The position numbers and the translations under genes were made by a program. From Antedon mediterranea (Eukaryota; Echinodermata; Crinoidea; Comatulida; Antedonidae): a stretch of 60,000 nt of DNA. Positions 35,568 to 48,860 of this stretch are shown here, piece after piece (the first letter of the stretch is position 1; each line of letters opens with the position of its first letter). The DNA lies in contig NC_092674.1 of NCBI RefSeq assembly GCF_964355755.1, positions 1,495,001 to 1,555,000 of the forward strand, in the 5' to 3' direction. The notes beneath the pieces are model-generated. The model was not told the origin of the DNA. It saw nothing but the letters and a program-made list of their open reading frames with translations, and did no database searches.

Positions 35568-38500
35568 CTAAGGCCGTGAATCGTTATCCGATTCTGCTTT
35601 TGTATTTTGCATCTCGTAACTGTCGTTTGATTCGCCGTCGGACTCTACTTCTAACGAAACTATGGTGGTGCTCTCCACAACCGAATTATCTATCGTACTT
35701 TCCTCCTCTTCAGCAGCGGAATATTGAGACGACGTTCCCTCTAGCGGGTCTGTATCGCCTGTGGGGCGCACGTATCTGCCGCCACCACGATTACCAAATA
35801 ACAGAGGGGTGTTCTCGCCATCGCTGTCATCACTGTCTGATGAGTCATCTTCTATGTCTCCAGGAATGACTTTACGTTTGCAAACCGGACATGTACGCTT
35901 GTTGTTGGTCAGCCAAGGGTCAATGCATGGACAATGAAAAGCTAAATAAAACAAACAATTTGGAATTTAAACATAAAATACCAGACAAATTATGTAACTG
36001 GATAGTTAGAACAAATCATACAACTTGTCACTAGTCATCGTAACTTGCTAAACACCAGGTGAACATTTGCTAAACACTTGGTAAACAATATCAAAACACT
36101 TGCTAAACACTAGATAAACACTAGATAAACACTAGATAAACCCTAGGCATATTAGACTCACCATGATTACAAGGCAAAATGCGCAGCTTGTCGCCTTCAT
36201 TATATTCATCAAGACATATGGCACAAACATCATAATTTTCACCTGCAAAAAGAAAAATGGTATACTTTGAGAACCATCATTATGTTTGTTAATCTTGTGA
36301 TGTGCTCATATATGACATGATGATGATCACTACCATATTTTAGCATAGTGCAGACGAGCTTAATATTAAATTAGTTTTGCAAAAAGAGAGCCTACCTTTC
36401 TTGAATTTCTTGATGGGTAATTTTTTCAAGTGTTCTCTTGAGAGACGTGAACGTCTCAGCTTACGTCGGTCACGTAAATATTTTACAATCTGAATAGCAA
36501 AGAAAAATTCAATCGTAAAATCAATCTACAAGTATTAACTAGATCTCAATGTATTTAGGACAAGGAAGCTAATTACAAAGAACAAGTCAACTTCCCAGCA
36601 TGAATAACTAACTGTACATAGGTTATTAATAGTATTTCCTGTTGCTTACTAATTCTTTTCCTCTTTTAGCTTTATAAATTTATGAATCAAAAGAACCTTC
36701 CCCACCCTTTAAAAAATAATATTATTAATAATAATACTCACAATATAAACAAGCAGGAATATTAAACATGTACCACAGACTGCTAAGAATGGTACAAAAT
36801 AGTAGAGAGGGGAAGGAAAAGATATATATGGATACAATGTGACTGTACTCCTAGCAAAATAAAAAGAAAAGAGCACAATATGATTAGATATGCTTATACT
36901 AATGATATGGTAGTGATGACGTTTGCAATTTTCAGTAACTTAGGGTGGCATTTTGTAATATACGATCCATACAATATTTTTCTCAAAATCAGAAAAAAAA
37001 TGTAAATTATTTATTGGTTTGCAACCTTTGTTTATGAAAATTACAACGTTATCCACCACGTACCAACATTCTTAATCATATTAAACTTACCATAAATGTA
37101 AAAGTTAAAAGCACACAGAAACCAACAATGCAGATGAATGGGGTATACAGATTCATAGGGAATGTGTTATGCGCATATATTACAACACTATACCTGTGAA
37201 ATAATAAGGCGTAGAGGATGATGGAACAAGCGGACAAAGAAACATGACATGATAGCAAAAGAATATGAATTCTTTATTTCTAAAGCTCTGTCTACACTAT
37301 ACTATCAAACAAAAAAAGTGTGATGTGCCCAAATATGGTAGTGATATGACATCATCATGTCCATATATGGCCACATTTTGTTGTCACATAATGTTTGATA
37401 GTGAAGACAGAGCTTTATTCTATACACATCCATTCAGATTATTGTATTTCTGTCCTATTGTACTACTATGGTGATTTAAGAAATGTTCATGTCAAAACTA
37501 TTCTACTGCAGTAATTGAATTTTATTTATTGTGAAATAATGAAGGATGATGGGTAGAAAGGAGAGGTCTAAGAAAAAAAAAGAAAATTAATTTAATCCTA
37601 GTCGTAAATACTACACAAATTTCCATTCAGATCTTTTTCATTGTGTCAGATTAGTATTACCATGGTAATTTATAAAAAAAACGTCAAAACTATTTAAATT
37701 AGTTACTGCAGTAACTACTTATAAAGCTATATTGAACAAAAAGTAAAATCATACATGCCAATGTTTACTGCAGTAACTGCAGTAGAATAATTTCTACCTA
37801 AAAATAAATTCAGTTTTTTCTGAGAGGATTAGAGCAATGCAAGTACATCCTGGAATCGTGAAGTCACAAACCAAATAATTATTGTGAAAAATCTTACCCT
37901 GTTTTATAATCACTCTTGGTCAATAGAAGACCATCTTCTTCACCTACAAACACAGAAGGTATAACAACTTCATTTCCATCTGCAAAAATCAATAAAAAGA
38001 AAGTCAACTACTAGACAACTGTCAAGCTAAAAATGACATTATGTCATTTGTCAAACCACTGTATTACGATTATATAATATTGTTGCTTTTTTATATCTAC
38101 CGGTATATATATTTGTACATTATAGTTGTAAATTATAACTCAATTTGCTGCTATGTTTTAATAATTATGTTGAATTTGAATAAATACCCAATATATTTAA
38201 TTTTATACAGTACATCTGTATATTATAGACAGGCTAATTATATTGATGCTATGATAGGTTACATACATACAGACCATATTTTGTCAGCTTTCTTGGAACA
38301 GTGGAATATTCAAATTTTATTTTTTCAACAATTTTTTTTATTTGAGATAATAAATATTTATTGTTTCTGCAACATATACTGAATTTTGTCAAAGTAACCT
38401 CATTATTATAAAATTAAATATTTATAATTTGGTTATATATGAATAAAAAAAAAGGAAAACAAAATTGAATAAAAATTGAATAAAAATTGATTGAAACATA

Positions 38501-41468
38501 ATACCAAAATATACATAGTATACTGTAGCACAAGATTTACTCATTGATTTCATTGATTCTTTAAACCAGTATATTTTGAACAATTTATGAATATAGATTT
38601 AGTGTAAATAGATTAATTGAAGGTGGACGTAATTCCAATTGAAATATAATAAAAACAAAACAAATACAACACACAACATGTTACAACATGCTGGTATATG
38701 AATCATTATTTTAATTGCAAGTTCTACAAATTCTACAGATTAATGAATGCACTGATTTCATTCACTTATTGTCCATTTTCAAATTTACATCAAAAAAACA
38801 CAACATTGAGTAATTGTGAAAGTAATTGTATCAACATGCATACAATACTATGTATGTATTTCTTTTGTCCTGTGGAAAATGAGTCAGGTACTGTATGGGC
38901 GTGGTAACCTACAAGTGGGTGCAGCTCATGGACGATACCACTGTATTGAAGGGGTGTTACTTTTCGAATTATGCATTAGCAAGGGAATCGCCAATTATGT
39001 TTATAAATGTACTGTAAGCTGGGCACAAATAGACAATATAAGGAAACTAATATTGTATATCCAATCTCTATCAAAAACAGCAACTAGCACATTTTTTACA
39101 AATTATTAACTTTGATAGACCAAAAAATAAATGTTGCAAAAATTGTTCAACCTGCAATTGACTATGACAAATCTACTAGCAATTTGCTAGGATGAATTTT
39201 GAGCGATGTCTACTTTTTGACATAAAAATAAAAGAGTTGATAACTTACGTTTACTAGGATTCATAGGCAGTATAGCATTTGATCCAACATTATAGACGAT
39301 GGCAGCTAAATAACCTGCTGTCTGAACATTCAATACCTGCACAAAAATAAGAGTTCATTAAATACATGATGATTTAGTAGTTTAAATTGTATAGCATTCT
39401 CAATTTTTCATGGAGTAAGGAAATTAAATTTTGTTTTATACATAAAGATTGTAATCATCCCATGCATAATGTATTTGAGGTGCAACTTAGTGGTACAGGT
39501 CCATCATCTCTCGTACAAATAGGTTTCATAACGGCTTTCTTCCAGCTGCCTGCTTTTCAGTATGCGACACTTTATAATTGTTTTTGTATATATATCTCAG
39601 GAAATAAGTAATTTTACATTGATAATGAAAGAATGAAGTTGAGACATTTGTAGAAAATATATAAAAGAGACTTGAATATATTATTAGACCGGTAGAATTC
39701 TTACCTTTACATCGAATTCACAATTATTACGACGGATTAATGCAACGTATGGCAAACTTTGATTAATGATTGGCGGCGACAGCACATCATGACAAGCATC
39801 GATAGGCTCAACAACTACAACCATTCCCTACAAAGACAAATACATAATGAAACACTCCACTAAACAATACACCCATTGCCTTAAGCTCTGTTTACACTAT
39901 CAAACTTTATGTGACAAAAAAATGTGATGTGCCCATATATACCCATGATGTCATATCACTACCATATTTGGGTTATCACACACTTTGTCTCAAACTAGTT
40001 TGATTTCTGAAGAATAAGATGTGTTTGGAAACAGTATGCCCACCAGTGGCGTAACAGCTATGGCTAAACCCATGCGCCCAGAGCTTAAGGGGAGAAACCA
40101 CAATGCAACTACCCCTGTGATACGCCACTACAGGAAGTGTGTCCCTTTGCCCACTGTGATATGCCACTAAGTGTTCCCCTTTGCCCACTGTGATATGCCA
40201 CTAAGTGTTCCCCTTTGCCCCTGTGATATGCCACTAAGTGTGACCATTAAAAACCAGGTTGTCATACTCTTCCTATGGCAACTTTCACTTTCTATTATTA
40301 TACATTAACTGCAAGATTAGGGACTTGACAATATCAAATTGTTTCCCTTTGGACTGTTACTACACATCACAAGTTTACAAATGCTTCTTCCTTGTTTGGA
40401 GGAAATAGTATGGATTGCCAGTCATCTGGTAATACTTTAAACGGACAACATTGCATAATACCATGTGTACACCAATTATATATTTTTATCAGGTGATACA
40501 ATGTTAGAAATGTAATTCTTGGATTCCAACTTATATTATGTTTGAGTGCAAGTTTTTGTATTGTTTATATTCAATATTTTACAGTATGTTCAACTTGCAT
40601 TAATATTGCAATAATAAATCTATATTCTTGTTGTTATATGTAATGCTTTGTATTTTTTTTGTGATATTTTATGTTCAACTTCAATTTATTTATATATAAT
40701 AAATTGCAATAATAAAGCTAAATGAGCACCATGCTCATACCAATTATTGTTATGTAATCTTTTTGGCACTGACCCTTGATTTATATAATGCTTTAATTCC
40801 GTTGTAAACAAATAATAAAACAAAACTACTGAATACCTTGAGGCCTTCTTGGGGTAGTTTAGTACCAAACGTCGCAGGATATGAGGGTAATTCCTGCGTT
40901 CCGGTGCCATTAGGTTTTTTCTACAAAAAAGATCAGTGAGTTGTTAAACAAAACAAACATTTTTAATTTTAGCCTTAAAAATAGGGTAAATTCTCCAAAA
41001 AAAAACAAACAATAGAAGAAGAAAAACATTGTATTTTTTAATGGGAATGCATTGTTCAAATACAGTTAACTCTGCCAATACCACATACCATATGTGGTAT
41101 TGGCAGAGTTACTCTAGGGATGACCTTCATACTGTATATCTATTTTAATTGGAATGCATTGTTGAAATACAGTTAACTCTGCCAATACCACATACCCTAG
41201 GGATGACCTTGTATATCTATTTTTCCAGAAAGTACGGTATTACGAATGTGTTTTAATAGTAAAAATTTAGAATTTAGGACTTTTTGGTTCAGTTTTTTTT
41301 ATTTTCGTAGAGTACAGTATCGGGAGATTGGACTGTATTGTTAGATGACAACAAACTATTGCAATTTTAAATCATACTCACAAGATACACATCAGCGGAC
41401 ACACTGTACTGACTAAGAACAACGCACAATACGATGCTCAAAATGTTAACTAGTAAACACTTCTTCAT
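35568..41468 (-). CDS. RNF13: PA-TM-RING E3 ubiquitin ligase, RNF13/RNF167 type
   Basis: Family members are type I membrane proteins of endosomes and lysosomes that transfer ubiquitin through a cytosolic RING-H2 domain. Coding exons in transcript order are 41468-41382, 40920-40837, 39827-39705, 39336-39249, 37979-37898, 36850-36742, 36489-36396, 36242-36162 and 35941-35568. They total 1122 nt (373 aa) with consistent phases and GT-AG sites; human RNF13 is 381 aa. Residues 1-25 form a signal peptide ([19 protein letters not shown]). The PA domain spans about residues 35-155 ([53 protein letters not shown]). A membrane segment follows ([20 protein letters not shown]), then a basic linker. The RING-H2 is complete: [37 protein letters not shown]. 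The tail is acidic and Ser-rich. The sequence alone does not separate RNF13 from RNF167. Confidence 0.94.
36295..36362. mobile_element. Degenerate MITE family A copy
   Basis: GTGATGTGCTCATATATGAC, ATCACTACCATATTTTAGCA and CAGACGAGCTTAA keep the order of the family core and right end. The left terminus is lost. It lies in an RNF13 intron. Confidence 0.6.
37281..37417. mobile_element. MITE family A, complete, short core
   Basis: It starts TAAAGCTCTGTCTACACTAT and ends TTTGATAGTGAAGACAGAGC. Only one 21-bp core repeat is present. It is in an RNF13 intron. Confidence 0.9.
37980..39248. other. RNF13 intron, no gene seen
   Basis: AT-rich. Open frames at 38041-38382, 38698-38907 and 38816-39109 have no conserved motif and are on the strand opposite to the host gene. 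Confidence 0.55.
39881..40004. mobile_element. MITE family A copy
   Basis: Left end TTAAGCTCTGTTTACACTAT; right part CAAACTAGTTTGATTT with the last terminal bases replaced. The core includes CCCATGATGTCATATCACT. It is in an RNF13 intron. Confidence 0.8.
40120..40245. repeat. Tandem repeat of about 35 bp, 3 copies
   Basis: The unit is GTGTTCCCCTTTGCCCACTG, then TGATATGCCACTAA. A related GTGATACGCCACTAC precedes it. It is intronic. Confidence 0.85.
41041..41215. repeat. Hairpin inside a direct repeat
   Basis: AACTCTGCCAATACCACATA (41068-41087) is followed after 3 bp by its exact inverse at 41091-41110. The segment GGAATGCATTGTT to TAGGGATGACCTT is then repeated at about 41150-41205 without the inverted arm. 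Confidence 0.92.
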
Positions 41469-41502
41469 TTTGTTTTCATGCTACGGATGAATACTAACAT
41501 TA
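41465..41502 (-). promoter_or_regulatory. RNF13 5' leader with a 4-codon uORF touching the start
   Basis: The coding start at 41468 lies in an exon whose acceptor (TTTTTTTCCAG) ends at 41503, so a non-coding exon must lie further upstream. Within the 34-nt leader an ATG at 41479 opens ATG AAA ACA AAA TGA. Its TGA overlaps the main ATG as ATGA. This layout could allow termination and reinitiation. Confidence 0.75.
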
Positions 41503-42664
41503 CTGGAAAAAAGAAAAGGTACCAGCTTTAGATAAACAAGTAAACAACATTATGAAAATGTAAATCATAAGAATCAGAAATGGGCAACAGGCCTGTCTTT
41601 TGAAAAGGTGTGCTACAAATTGCACTCCTCAATACATCCAGGGGTGCTGTAGGTGTGCTGTTTGTATGTTGGTGTGTAGAAGTTTACCAAATTTAAGCGT
41701 GTTGTAAATAGCACTCCTCAAGGGCAGTTTAGGAGTGTGTTAGGCGAGTGCTCACAATCACCGCCTTAAAAGACAAGGCCTGGGGTTACCACAAACAAGA
41801 TGCTTTTTCAAAGTTTATTTTAAAGTAAACCAATTTTATTTTTACTAAATTTCCAAAAGTATTTTTTATCAGTTTTACAATTTCAAAATACTAATATTTT
41901 AATTTCTTCAAATAAACAATTAAAATCTGGAATTCTGCAACAAGTTACTTGATTTTTATTTTTAACTTTGTTTGATTTATACAATAAGGAAATAATTGAC
42001 CGTTATTACAAATTTATTATGCAGCCAGTGGAAAGTTCAACCATGTTATTGTTTTCAATAAAGTAGGCCTATATTGCAAATTACATAACTTATTTTTATT
42101 TCTTTATTCCGACATAAAATCATAGGATAAAAACACAATAAAGTACCGATACGGCAAACTTATTTCCATTGTGGTGCTAAGTAGGGTCTTGTAACTTGTA
42201 AAATGTTTCCCTCCAGGATCTCACCATACTAGACCACTAAGTTTATCATCAATATTTGATTTGTGACTTGCCATTAACCAAAGAACAAATCAGAGTTCAT
42301 TTATTGAAGATTACCGATCAAATGTACAGTAGAATTTGACCCCAGTAAATAGATAACAAACAGAATGCAAACCACTCAATTACAGTGTTTTTTTGTTAAG
42401 GCATGTGGACACAAAGACTATAATGCAGCTATTGTACTGTTTTAGTAGTAATGTTATGTAATTGATTGATAGATATTTTTTTAATATTTGGCTATTTTAC
42501 AGGGTACATGACAGTAGGTAGGTAAACAAAAATGAACTGGTAGGTACTCCGGTAGCCCTAGCCTATATTTTAGAAACTTATAAATTTAGAATTATATAAT
42601 GTTATATTATATAACACATTAACTATATAAGAATATAGATATGTAAATTATATAATAAAATAAG
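41503..42664. other. Upstream of the RNF13 coding start, no gene seen
   Basis: This is probably an intron in the RNF13 5' UTR, because the exon holding the ATG begins with a splice acceptor. The upstream non-coding exon could not be placed with confidence. The segment has a CACTCCTCA duplication near 41623 and 41715. Confidence 0.4.
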
Positions 42665-42670
42665 ACCCTA

Positions 42671-43672
42671 CTCTTAAGTCGGATCAACTGCCGTTTTGGC
42701 TCCGGAGTTTTTTTTGTGGTTATTCCATTATTAAAGTGGGGGTGTGTGGTTATGAATATTGTGTGCAGGTACGTCAATAGAAATGACATTGAGAGCCCTC
42801 TTCTGTCAGTTGACTGGTTCCCGGTCTACCGCCTTGTAATTGACTTAATCATGATCGAATTCCAACAACTTAAGAATATACAAAATGTTTACATAATTAT
42901 ATAACAATGTAGATCTATCTAATAATGTTTTTATTTTTTTGCAGATAAAGGAGGATCATCAATAAAATAAAATGATAAAAATTCCAGGCATTTAATATAC
43001 GGTTTACTGATAAAATATAATGTACCAATGAAATAAACCTGGTGTTCTGAAACATATTTTAATAACTTTTGCCGGCCTAGCGCCTTTGTGTATCTAAATA
43101 ATTAAGTTAGTACAGTATTAACAAATAAAGGGTTAGGGTTATGTATAATAAAATGATAGAAATGAGGCATTATCTAATAATGTTTTTATTGATTTTTTTT
43201 TCAGATTTTTATAGTTTTAAAATTCAAGTACCGTTTTTATAGCGTTACTGTATGTATCCTGTAAATGCTAACCTAAAAATGTTATCTGAATGTTTCTTTT
43301 TACGTTATAGAAATGTAATAAAATAACGGTTATTAGTGAACCTAAACATTAACCAAACACTAACGTTAGAAAACCACTATGTGTTTGCTGGACTGCCACA
43401 ATGGAACAATAGACCTAGGCATGTTAAACAAAGAAATCACGTCAAAGCAGGGTGGAGACGGAATTTTAAGACAAAGGCGTTCTATACAAATGCAAATCAT
43501 TCATGTATACAAGGCGGTAGACCGGGAACCAGTCAACTGACAGAAGAGGGCTCTCAATGTCATTTCTATTGACGTACCTGCACACAATATTCATAACCAC
43601 ACACCCCCACTTTAATAATGGAATAACCCTAAAAAAAACTCCGGAGCCAAAACGGCAGTTGATCCCTTAATA
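42671..43672. mobile_element. 1-kb element with about 165-bp inverted termini
   Basis: The left arm (about 42680-42838) begins GGATCAACTGCCGTTTTGGC and continues through TCCGGAG, ATTCCATTATTAAAGTGGGG and CGGTCTACCGCCTT. The right arm (about 43508-43665) is its near-exact inverse. The interior of about 670 bp has no recognisable transposase; a 78-codon frame at 43336-43572 runs into the right arm and is probably chance. TAAGACCCTAC before the left end resembles AAGACCCTACTA beyond the right end, which could be a remnant of the target site. Confidence 0.85.
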
Positions 43673-44370
43673 TAAGTCTTACTAGTAAATAAAGACCTTG
43701 TTTAATATTGCTATTTTATGGGATATCACATTAATCAAGACCCTACTAACTAATAATTATTAGCTTTAGGAGTACTCCTAAAACAATACAATTTTAGATT
43801 ACAGTATCAAGTAACACTGTGTAACCCCAAACGTCACATCAATCAACAAAACAACAACAAAGCATCTCGCGGTTGTTGTGACTAAATAAAAAGCCTACCG
43901 CCGCCGTGCGTGCTGGCCTAGCCTGATCAATCAACTGATACTTCATAAATACGCAATATTAAGTCTAACTTATTTACCTAAAGCAAATCAACATTAAGAA
44001 ATATGAAATATCTACCAATACCTTTGCATTTCAAAGGAAATATCCTGTTCAATTAGGTATATTTCTCTTTCGTTTCAAACGACAATATGTATCGCAGGCA
44101 GAGAGAGTGTGTCGATCATCACAAGTTCACAAAATGGTTGCTCCACAAAAATGAATGGGCGATGGGGGCGCACTGTCGACCTACTAAAATACACAAAAGC
44201 CTATTGTCAACTCGTATTATAAACTTTTTTAAATGCGAATTTTTAATAATAATCTATATAAAGGTGTCGGTTTCCCAGTTATTTACTGGTACTCACAAGG
44301 AGGGCCACGTGAAGGCCACCTTTATCCTCCTCTTTTTTAATTAGTGGGGAGAAACCGAAGTTCTCGGAGA
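43673..44370. other. Possible RNF13 upstream region, nothing certain
   Basis: Slightly less AT-rich DNA (GCCTACCGCCGCCGTGCGTGC at about 43896-43915). Minus-strand donor-like sites occur at about 43979 and 44025. A promoter and first exon of RNF13 may lie here, but I cannot fix them. Confidence 0.3.
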
Positions 44371-47300
44371 AAAACCCCAACTTACCAGAAATTCATACCC
44401 AACTTACTAGTTTGTATTTTATTTTACCAAAATTAAATTGTACCAACATAACTTACCTCCGTATTAATTAATTTACACACCAACTTACCAGTTTATAGAT
44501 TCCATCAAAAAATTACTGTCGTACCAAAATGAATTATTGCAGTACCATAATTAATGTAAAACCACACAACTTACCAGTACAATACACAAACTTACCACAT
44601 ACCATAATTAATTTAAAACCTCACAACTTACCAGTACAATACACAAACTTACCTCAGTACCATAATTAATTTACATCCACACAACTTACCAGACAATAAA
44701 CACATTTACCTCAGTACCATAATTAATTTAAAACCACACAACTTACCAGACAATAAACACATTTACCTCAGTACCATAATTAATTTAAAACCACACAACT
44801 TACCAGTACAATACACAAACTTACCTCAGTACCATAATTAATTTAAAACCACACAACTTACCAGTACAATACACAAACTTACCTCAGTACCATAATTAAT
44901 TTAAAACCACACAACTTACCAGTACAATACACAAACTTACCTCAGTACCATAATTAATTTAAAACCACACAACTTACCAGACAATACACAAACTTACCTC
45001 AGTACTATAAATTAAAAACCACACAACTTACCAGTACAATACACAAACTTACCTCAGTACTATAATTAATTTAAAACCATACAACTTACCAGTACAATAC
45101 ACAAACTTACCTCAGTACTATAATTAATTTAAAACCATACAACTTACCAGTACAATACGCAAACTTAGCTCATTACCATAATTAATTTAAAACCACACAA
45201 CTTACCAGTACAATACACAAACTTACCTCAGTACTATAATTAATTTAAAACCATACAACTTACCAGTACAATACGCAAACTTAGCTCATTACCATAATTA
45301 TTTTAAAACCACACAACTTACCAGTACAATACACAAACTTACCTCAGTACTATAATTTAAAACCACACAATTTACCAGTACAATACACAAACTTACCTCA
45401 GTACCATAATTAATTTAAAACCACACAACTTACCAGTACAATACACAAACTTACCTCAGTACTATAAATTAAAAACCACACAACTTACCAGTACAATACA
45501 CAAACTTACCTCAGTACCATAATTAATTTAAAACTACACAACTTCCAGTACAATACACAGACTTGCCTCAGTACCATAATTAATTTAAAACCACACAACT
45601 TACCAGTACAATACACAAACTTACCTCTCAGTACTATAATTTAAAACCACACAACTTACCATTGATATAATACTTACCGTCAATATATGTTTTTTATATT
45701 TATTGCGGTATATAATAATAATGTTGGCATTACAATAACAATACACATTGTGTACCAATCCAATTTACCAGTGAGATGTAACAAATTAATTTAATCGTCA
45801 ATAACTAATTATCTAACTTAATTTAATTAGTAAACAGGGTTACATCAGGTGGTTAAAATCAGTACCGAAAGTACGAACCAACTTTATATACCATCGAGTA
45901 AAAATTCTAGAAGTAAGGCGCGATTTACCGAATTTTGCCCTTACGTAAATTTATATATAGAAACCACACAACTTACCAGTACAATACACAAACTTAACTC
46001 AGTACTATAATTAATTTAAAACCACACAACTTACCAGTACAATACACAAACTTACCTCAGTACCATAATTAATTTAAAACCACACAACTTACCAGACAAT
46101 ACACAAACTTACCTCAGTACCATCATTAATTTAAAACCACACAACTTACCAGTACAATACACAAACTTACCTCAGTACCATAATTAATTTAAAACCACAC
46201 AACTTACCAGTACAATACACATTCAAACTTACCACATACCATAATTATTTTAAAACCACACAACTTACCAGACAATACACAAACTTACCTCAGTACCATA
46301 ATTATTTTAAAACCACACAACTTACCAGACAATACACAAACTTACCTCAGTACTATAATTAATTTAAAACCACACAACTTACCAGTACAATACACATTCA
46401 AACTTACCACATACCATAATTATTTTAAAACCACACAACTTACCAGTACAATACACAAACTTACCTCAGTACCATAATTATTTTAAAACCTCACAACTTA
46501 CAAGACAATACACAAACTTACCTCAGTACCATAATTAATTTTAATCCACACAACTTACCAGTACAATACACAAACTTACCTCAGTACCATAATTAATTTA
46601 AAACCACACAACTTACCAGTACAATACACATTCAACCTTACCACATACCATAATTAATTTAAAACCACACAACTTACCAGTACAATACACAAACTTACCT
46701 CAGTACTATAAATTAAAAACCACACAACTTACCAGTACAATACACAAACTTACCTCAGTACCATAATTAATTTAAAACCACACAACTTACCAGTACAATA
46801 CACATTCAAACTTACCACATACCATAATTAATTTAAAACCACACAACTTACCAGTACAATACACAAACTTACCTCAGTACTATAAATTAAAAACCACACA
46901 ACTTACCAGTACAATACACAAACTTACCTCAGTACCATAATTATTTTAAAACCACACAACTTACCAGACAATACACAAACTTACCTCAGTACTATAATTA
47001 ATTTAAAACCACACAACTTACCAGTACAATACACAAACTTACCTCAGTACCATAAATTAAAAACCACACAACTTACCAGTACAATACACAAACTTACCTC
47101 AGTACCATAATTATTTTAAAACCACACAACTTACCAGACAATACACAAACTTACCTCAGTACTATAATTAATTTAAAACCACACAACTTACCAGTACAAT
47201 ACACAAACTTACCTCAGTACTATAAATTAAAAACCACACAACTTACCAGTACAATACACAAACTTACCTCAGTACTATAATTAATTTAAAACCACACAAC

Positions 47301-48303
47301 TTACCAGTACAATACATATTCAAACTTACCACATACCATAATTATTTTAAAACCACACAACTTACCAGTACAATACACAAACTTACCTCAGTACCATAAT
47401 TATTTTAAAACCTCACAACTTACAAGACAATACACAAACTTACCTCAGTACCATAATTAATTTTAATCCACACAACTTACCAGTACAATACACAAACTTA
47501 CCTCAGTACCATAATTAATTTAAAACCACACAACTTACCAGTACAATACACATTCAACCTTACCACATACCATAATTAATTTAAAACCACACAACTTACC
47601 AGTACAATACACAAACTTACCTCAGTACTATAAATTAAAAACCACACAACTTACCAGTACAATACACAAACTTACCTCAGTACCATAATTAATTTAAAAC
47701 CACACAACTTACCAGTACAATACACATTCAAACTTACCACATACCATAATTAATTTAAAACCACACAACTTACCAGTACAATACACAAACTTACCTCAGT
47801 ACTATAAATTAAAAACCACACAACTTACCAGTACAATACACAAACTTACCTCAGTACCATAATTAATTTAAAACCACACAACTTACCAGACAATACACAA
47901 ACTTACCTCAGTACCATAATTAATTTAAAACCACACAACTTACCAGTACAATACACAAACTTACCTCAGTACTATAAATTAAAAACCACACAACTTACCA
48001 GTACAATACACAAACTTACCTCAGTACCATAATTAATTTAAAACTACACAACTTCCAGTACAATACACAGACTTGCCTCAGTACCATAATTAATTTAAAA
48101 CCACACAACTTACCAGTACAATACACAAACTTACCTCTCAGTACTATAATTTAAAACCACACAACTTACCATTGATATAATACTTACCGTCAATATATGT
48201 TTTTTATATTTATTGCGGTATATAATAATAATGTTGGCATTACAATAACAATACACATTGTGTACCAATCCAATTTACCAGTGAGATGTAACAAATTAAT
48301 TTA
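44371..48303. repeat. 58-bp satellite with two splice-donor motifs per unit
   Basis: About 55-60 units. Each reads AAACCACACAACTTACCAGT, then ACAATACACAAACTTACCTC, then AGTACCATAATTAATTT. Variants include CAGACAATA for CAGTACAATA, ACATTCAAACTTACCACATA and TATAAATTA. On the minus strand every unit has GAGGTAAGTTT and CTGGTAAGTTG. A unique segment interrupts the array at 45661-45960. The left edge (44371-44540) is made of degenerate units. Confidence 0.93.
45421..45793. repeat. Higher-order duplication, left copy
   Basis: This block, including the non-satellite stretch with CGTCAATATATGTTTTTTAT and ATAATAATAATGTTGGCATT, recurs at 47931-48303. The offset is a constant 2510 bp with no indel that I can see. 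A nested repeat with a 922-bp offset exists too (CCTCACAACTTACAAGAC at 46489 and 47411). Confidence 0.9.
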
Positions 48304-48860
48304 CTTTACCTCAAGTGTAAACAGATGGTTAAATACAAACTTTCCTTTATATTATTGTGATACGAGTTACTGGTGATACGAGTTACTGGTGATACTGATC
48401 TATTATTGTTTTTTATTTCGTTTTATCTTTTATATATTGTGTATAATCCGGGTTGTTAAAGGAAAACAAACAAATGAAAATGTGTGAAATATTTTAAAAC
48501 GAGATAGATGATAATGATGATCATGTCAAGTGTATAGAAAAATATAAGAAGATTAATGAAAAAAGGAGTAATACGGAATTCATATATATTTACAATGTGT
48601 TAAATAATGATTTTATGTAATGACATGAGATAATATAAATGTGAATAAAAGTGGTGTTTGCGCCACAAAATAGAAAAAAACTTTCCTTTATAAAAAAAAA
48701 TACCCACCTCCAAACCTTACCGGTAGGCCTATACAAATACTTACCTCCGTATCAATATTTAACATCCCCAGGAGAGTATTACCTCAGTCTCAACCTGGTG
48801 AGGATGGTGCCTGATCGACATTGACATCCATCAGTATATTGAGTTGTTTTATAGATCGAG
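48304..48860. other. Satellite edge, no gene seen
   Basis: Contains a short GATACGAGTTACTGGT direct repeat (about 48360) and isolated donor-like motifs (AATACTTACCTCCGTATC at about 48737) that look like outlying relatives of the satellite. Confidence 0.5.

Noticed and set aside
235-41468. DNAJC3, TFDP1 and RNF13 as a functional gene cluster
   Set aside because: They belong to unrelated pathways, are transcribed in different directions and are separated by kilobases of repeats.
44371-48303. CRISPR-like array
   Set aside because: The units are contiguous variants of one sequence without unique spacers, in an animal genome without cas genes.
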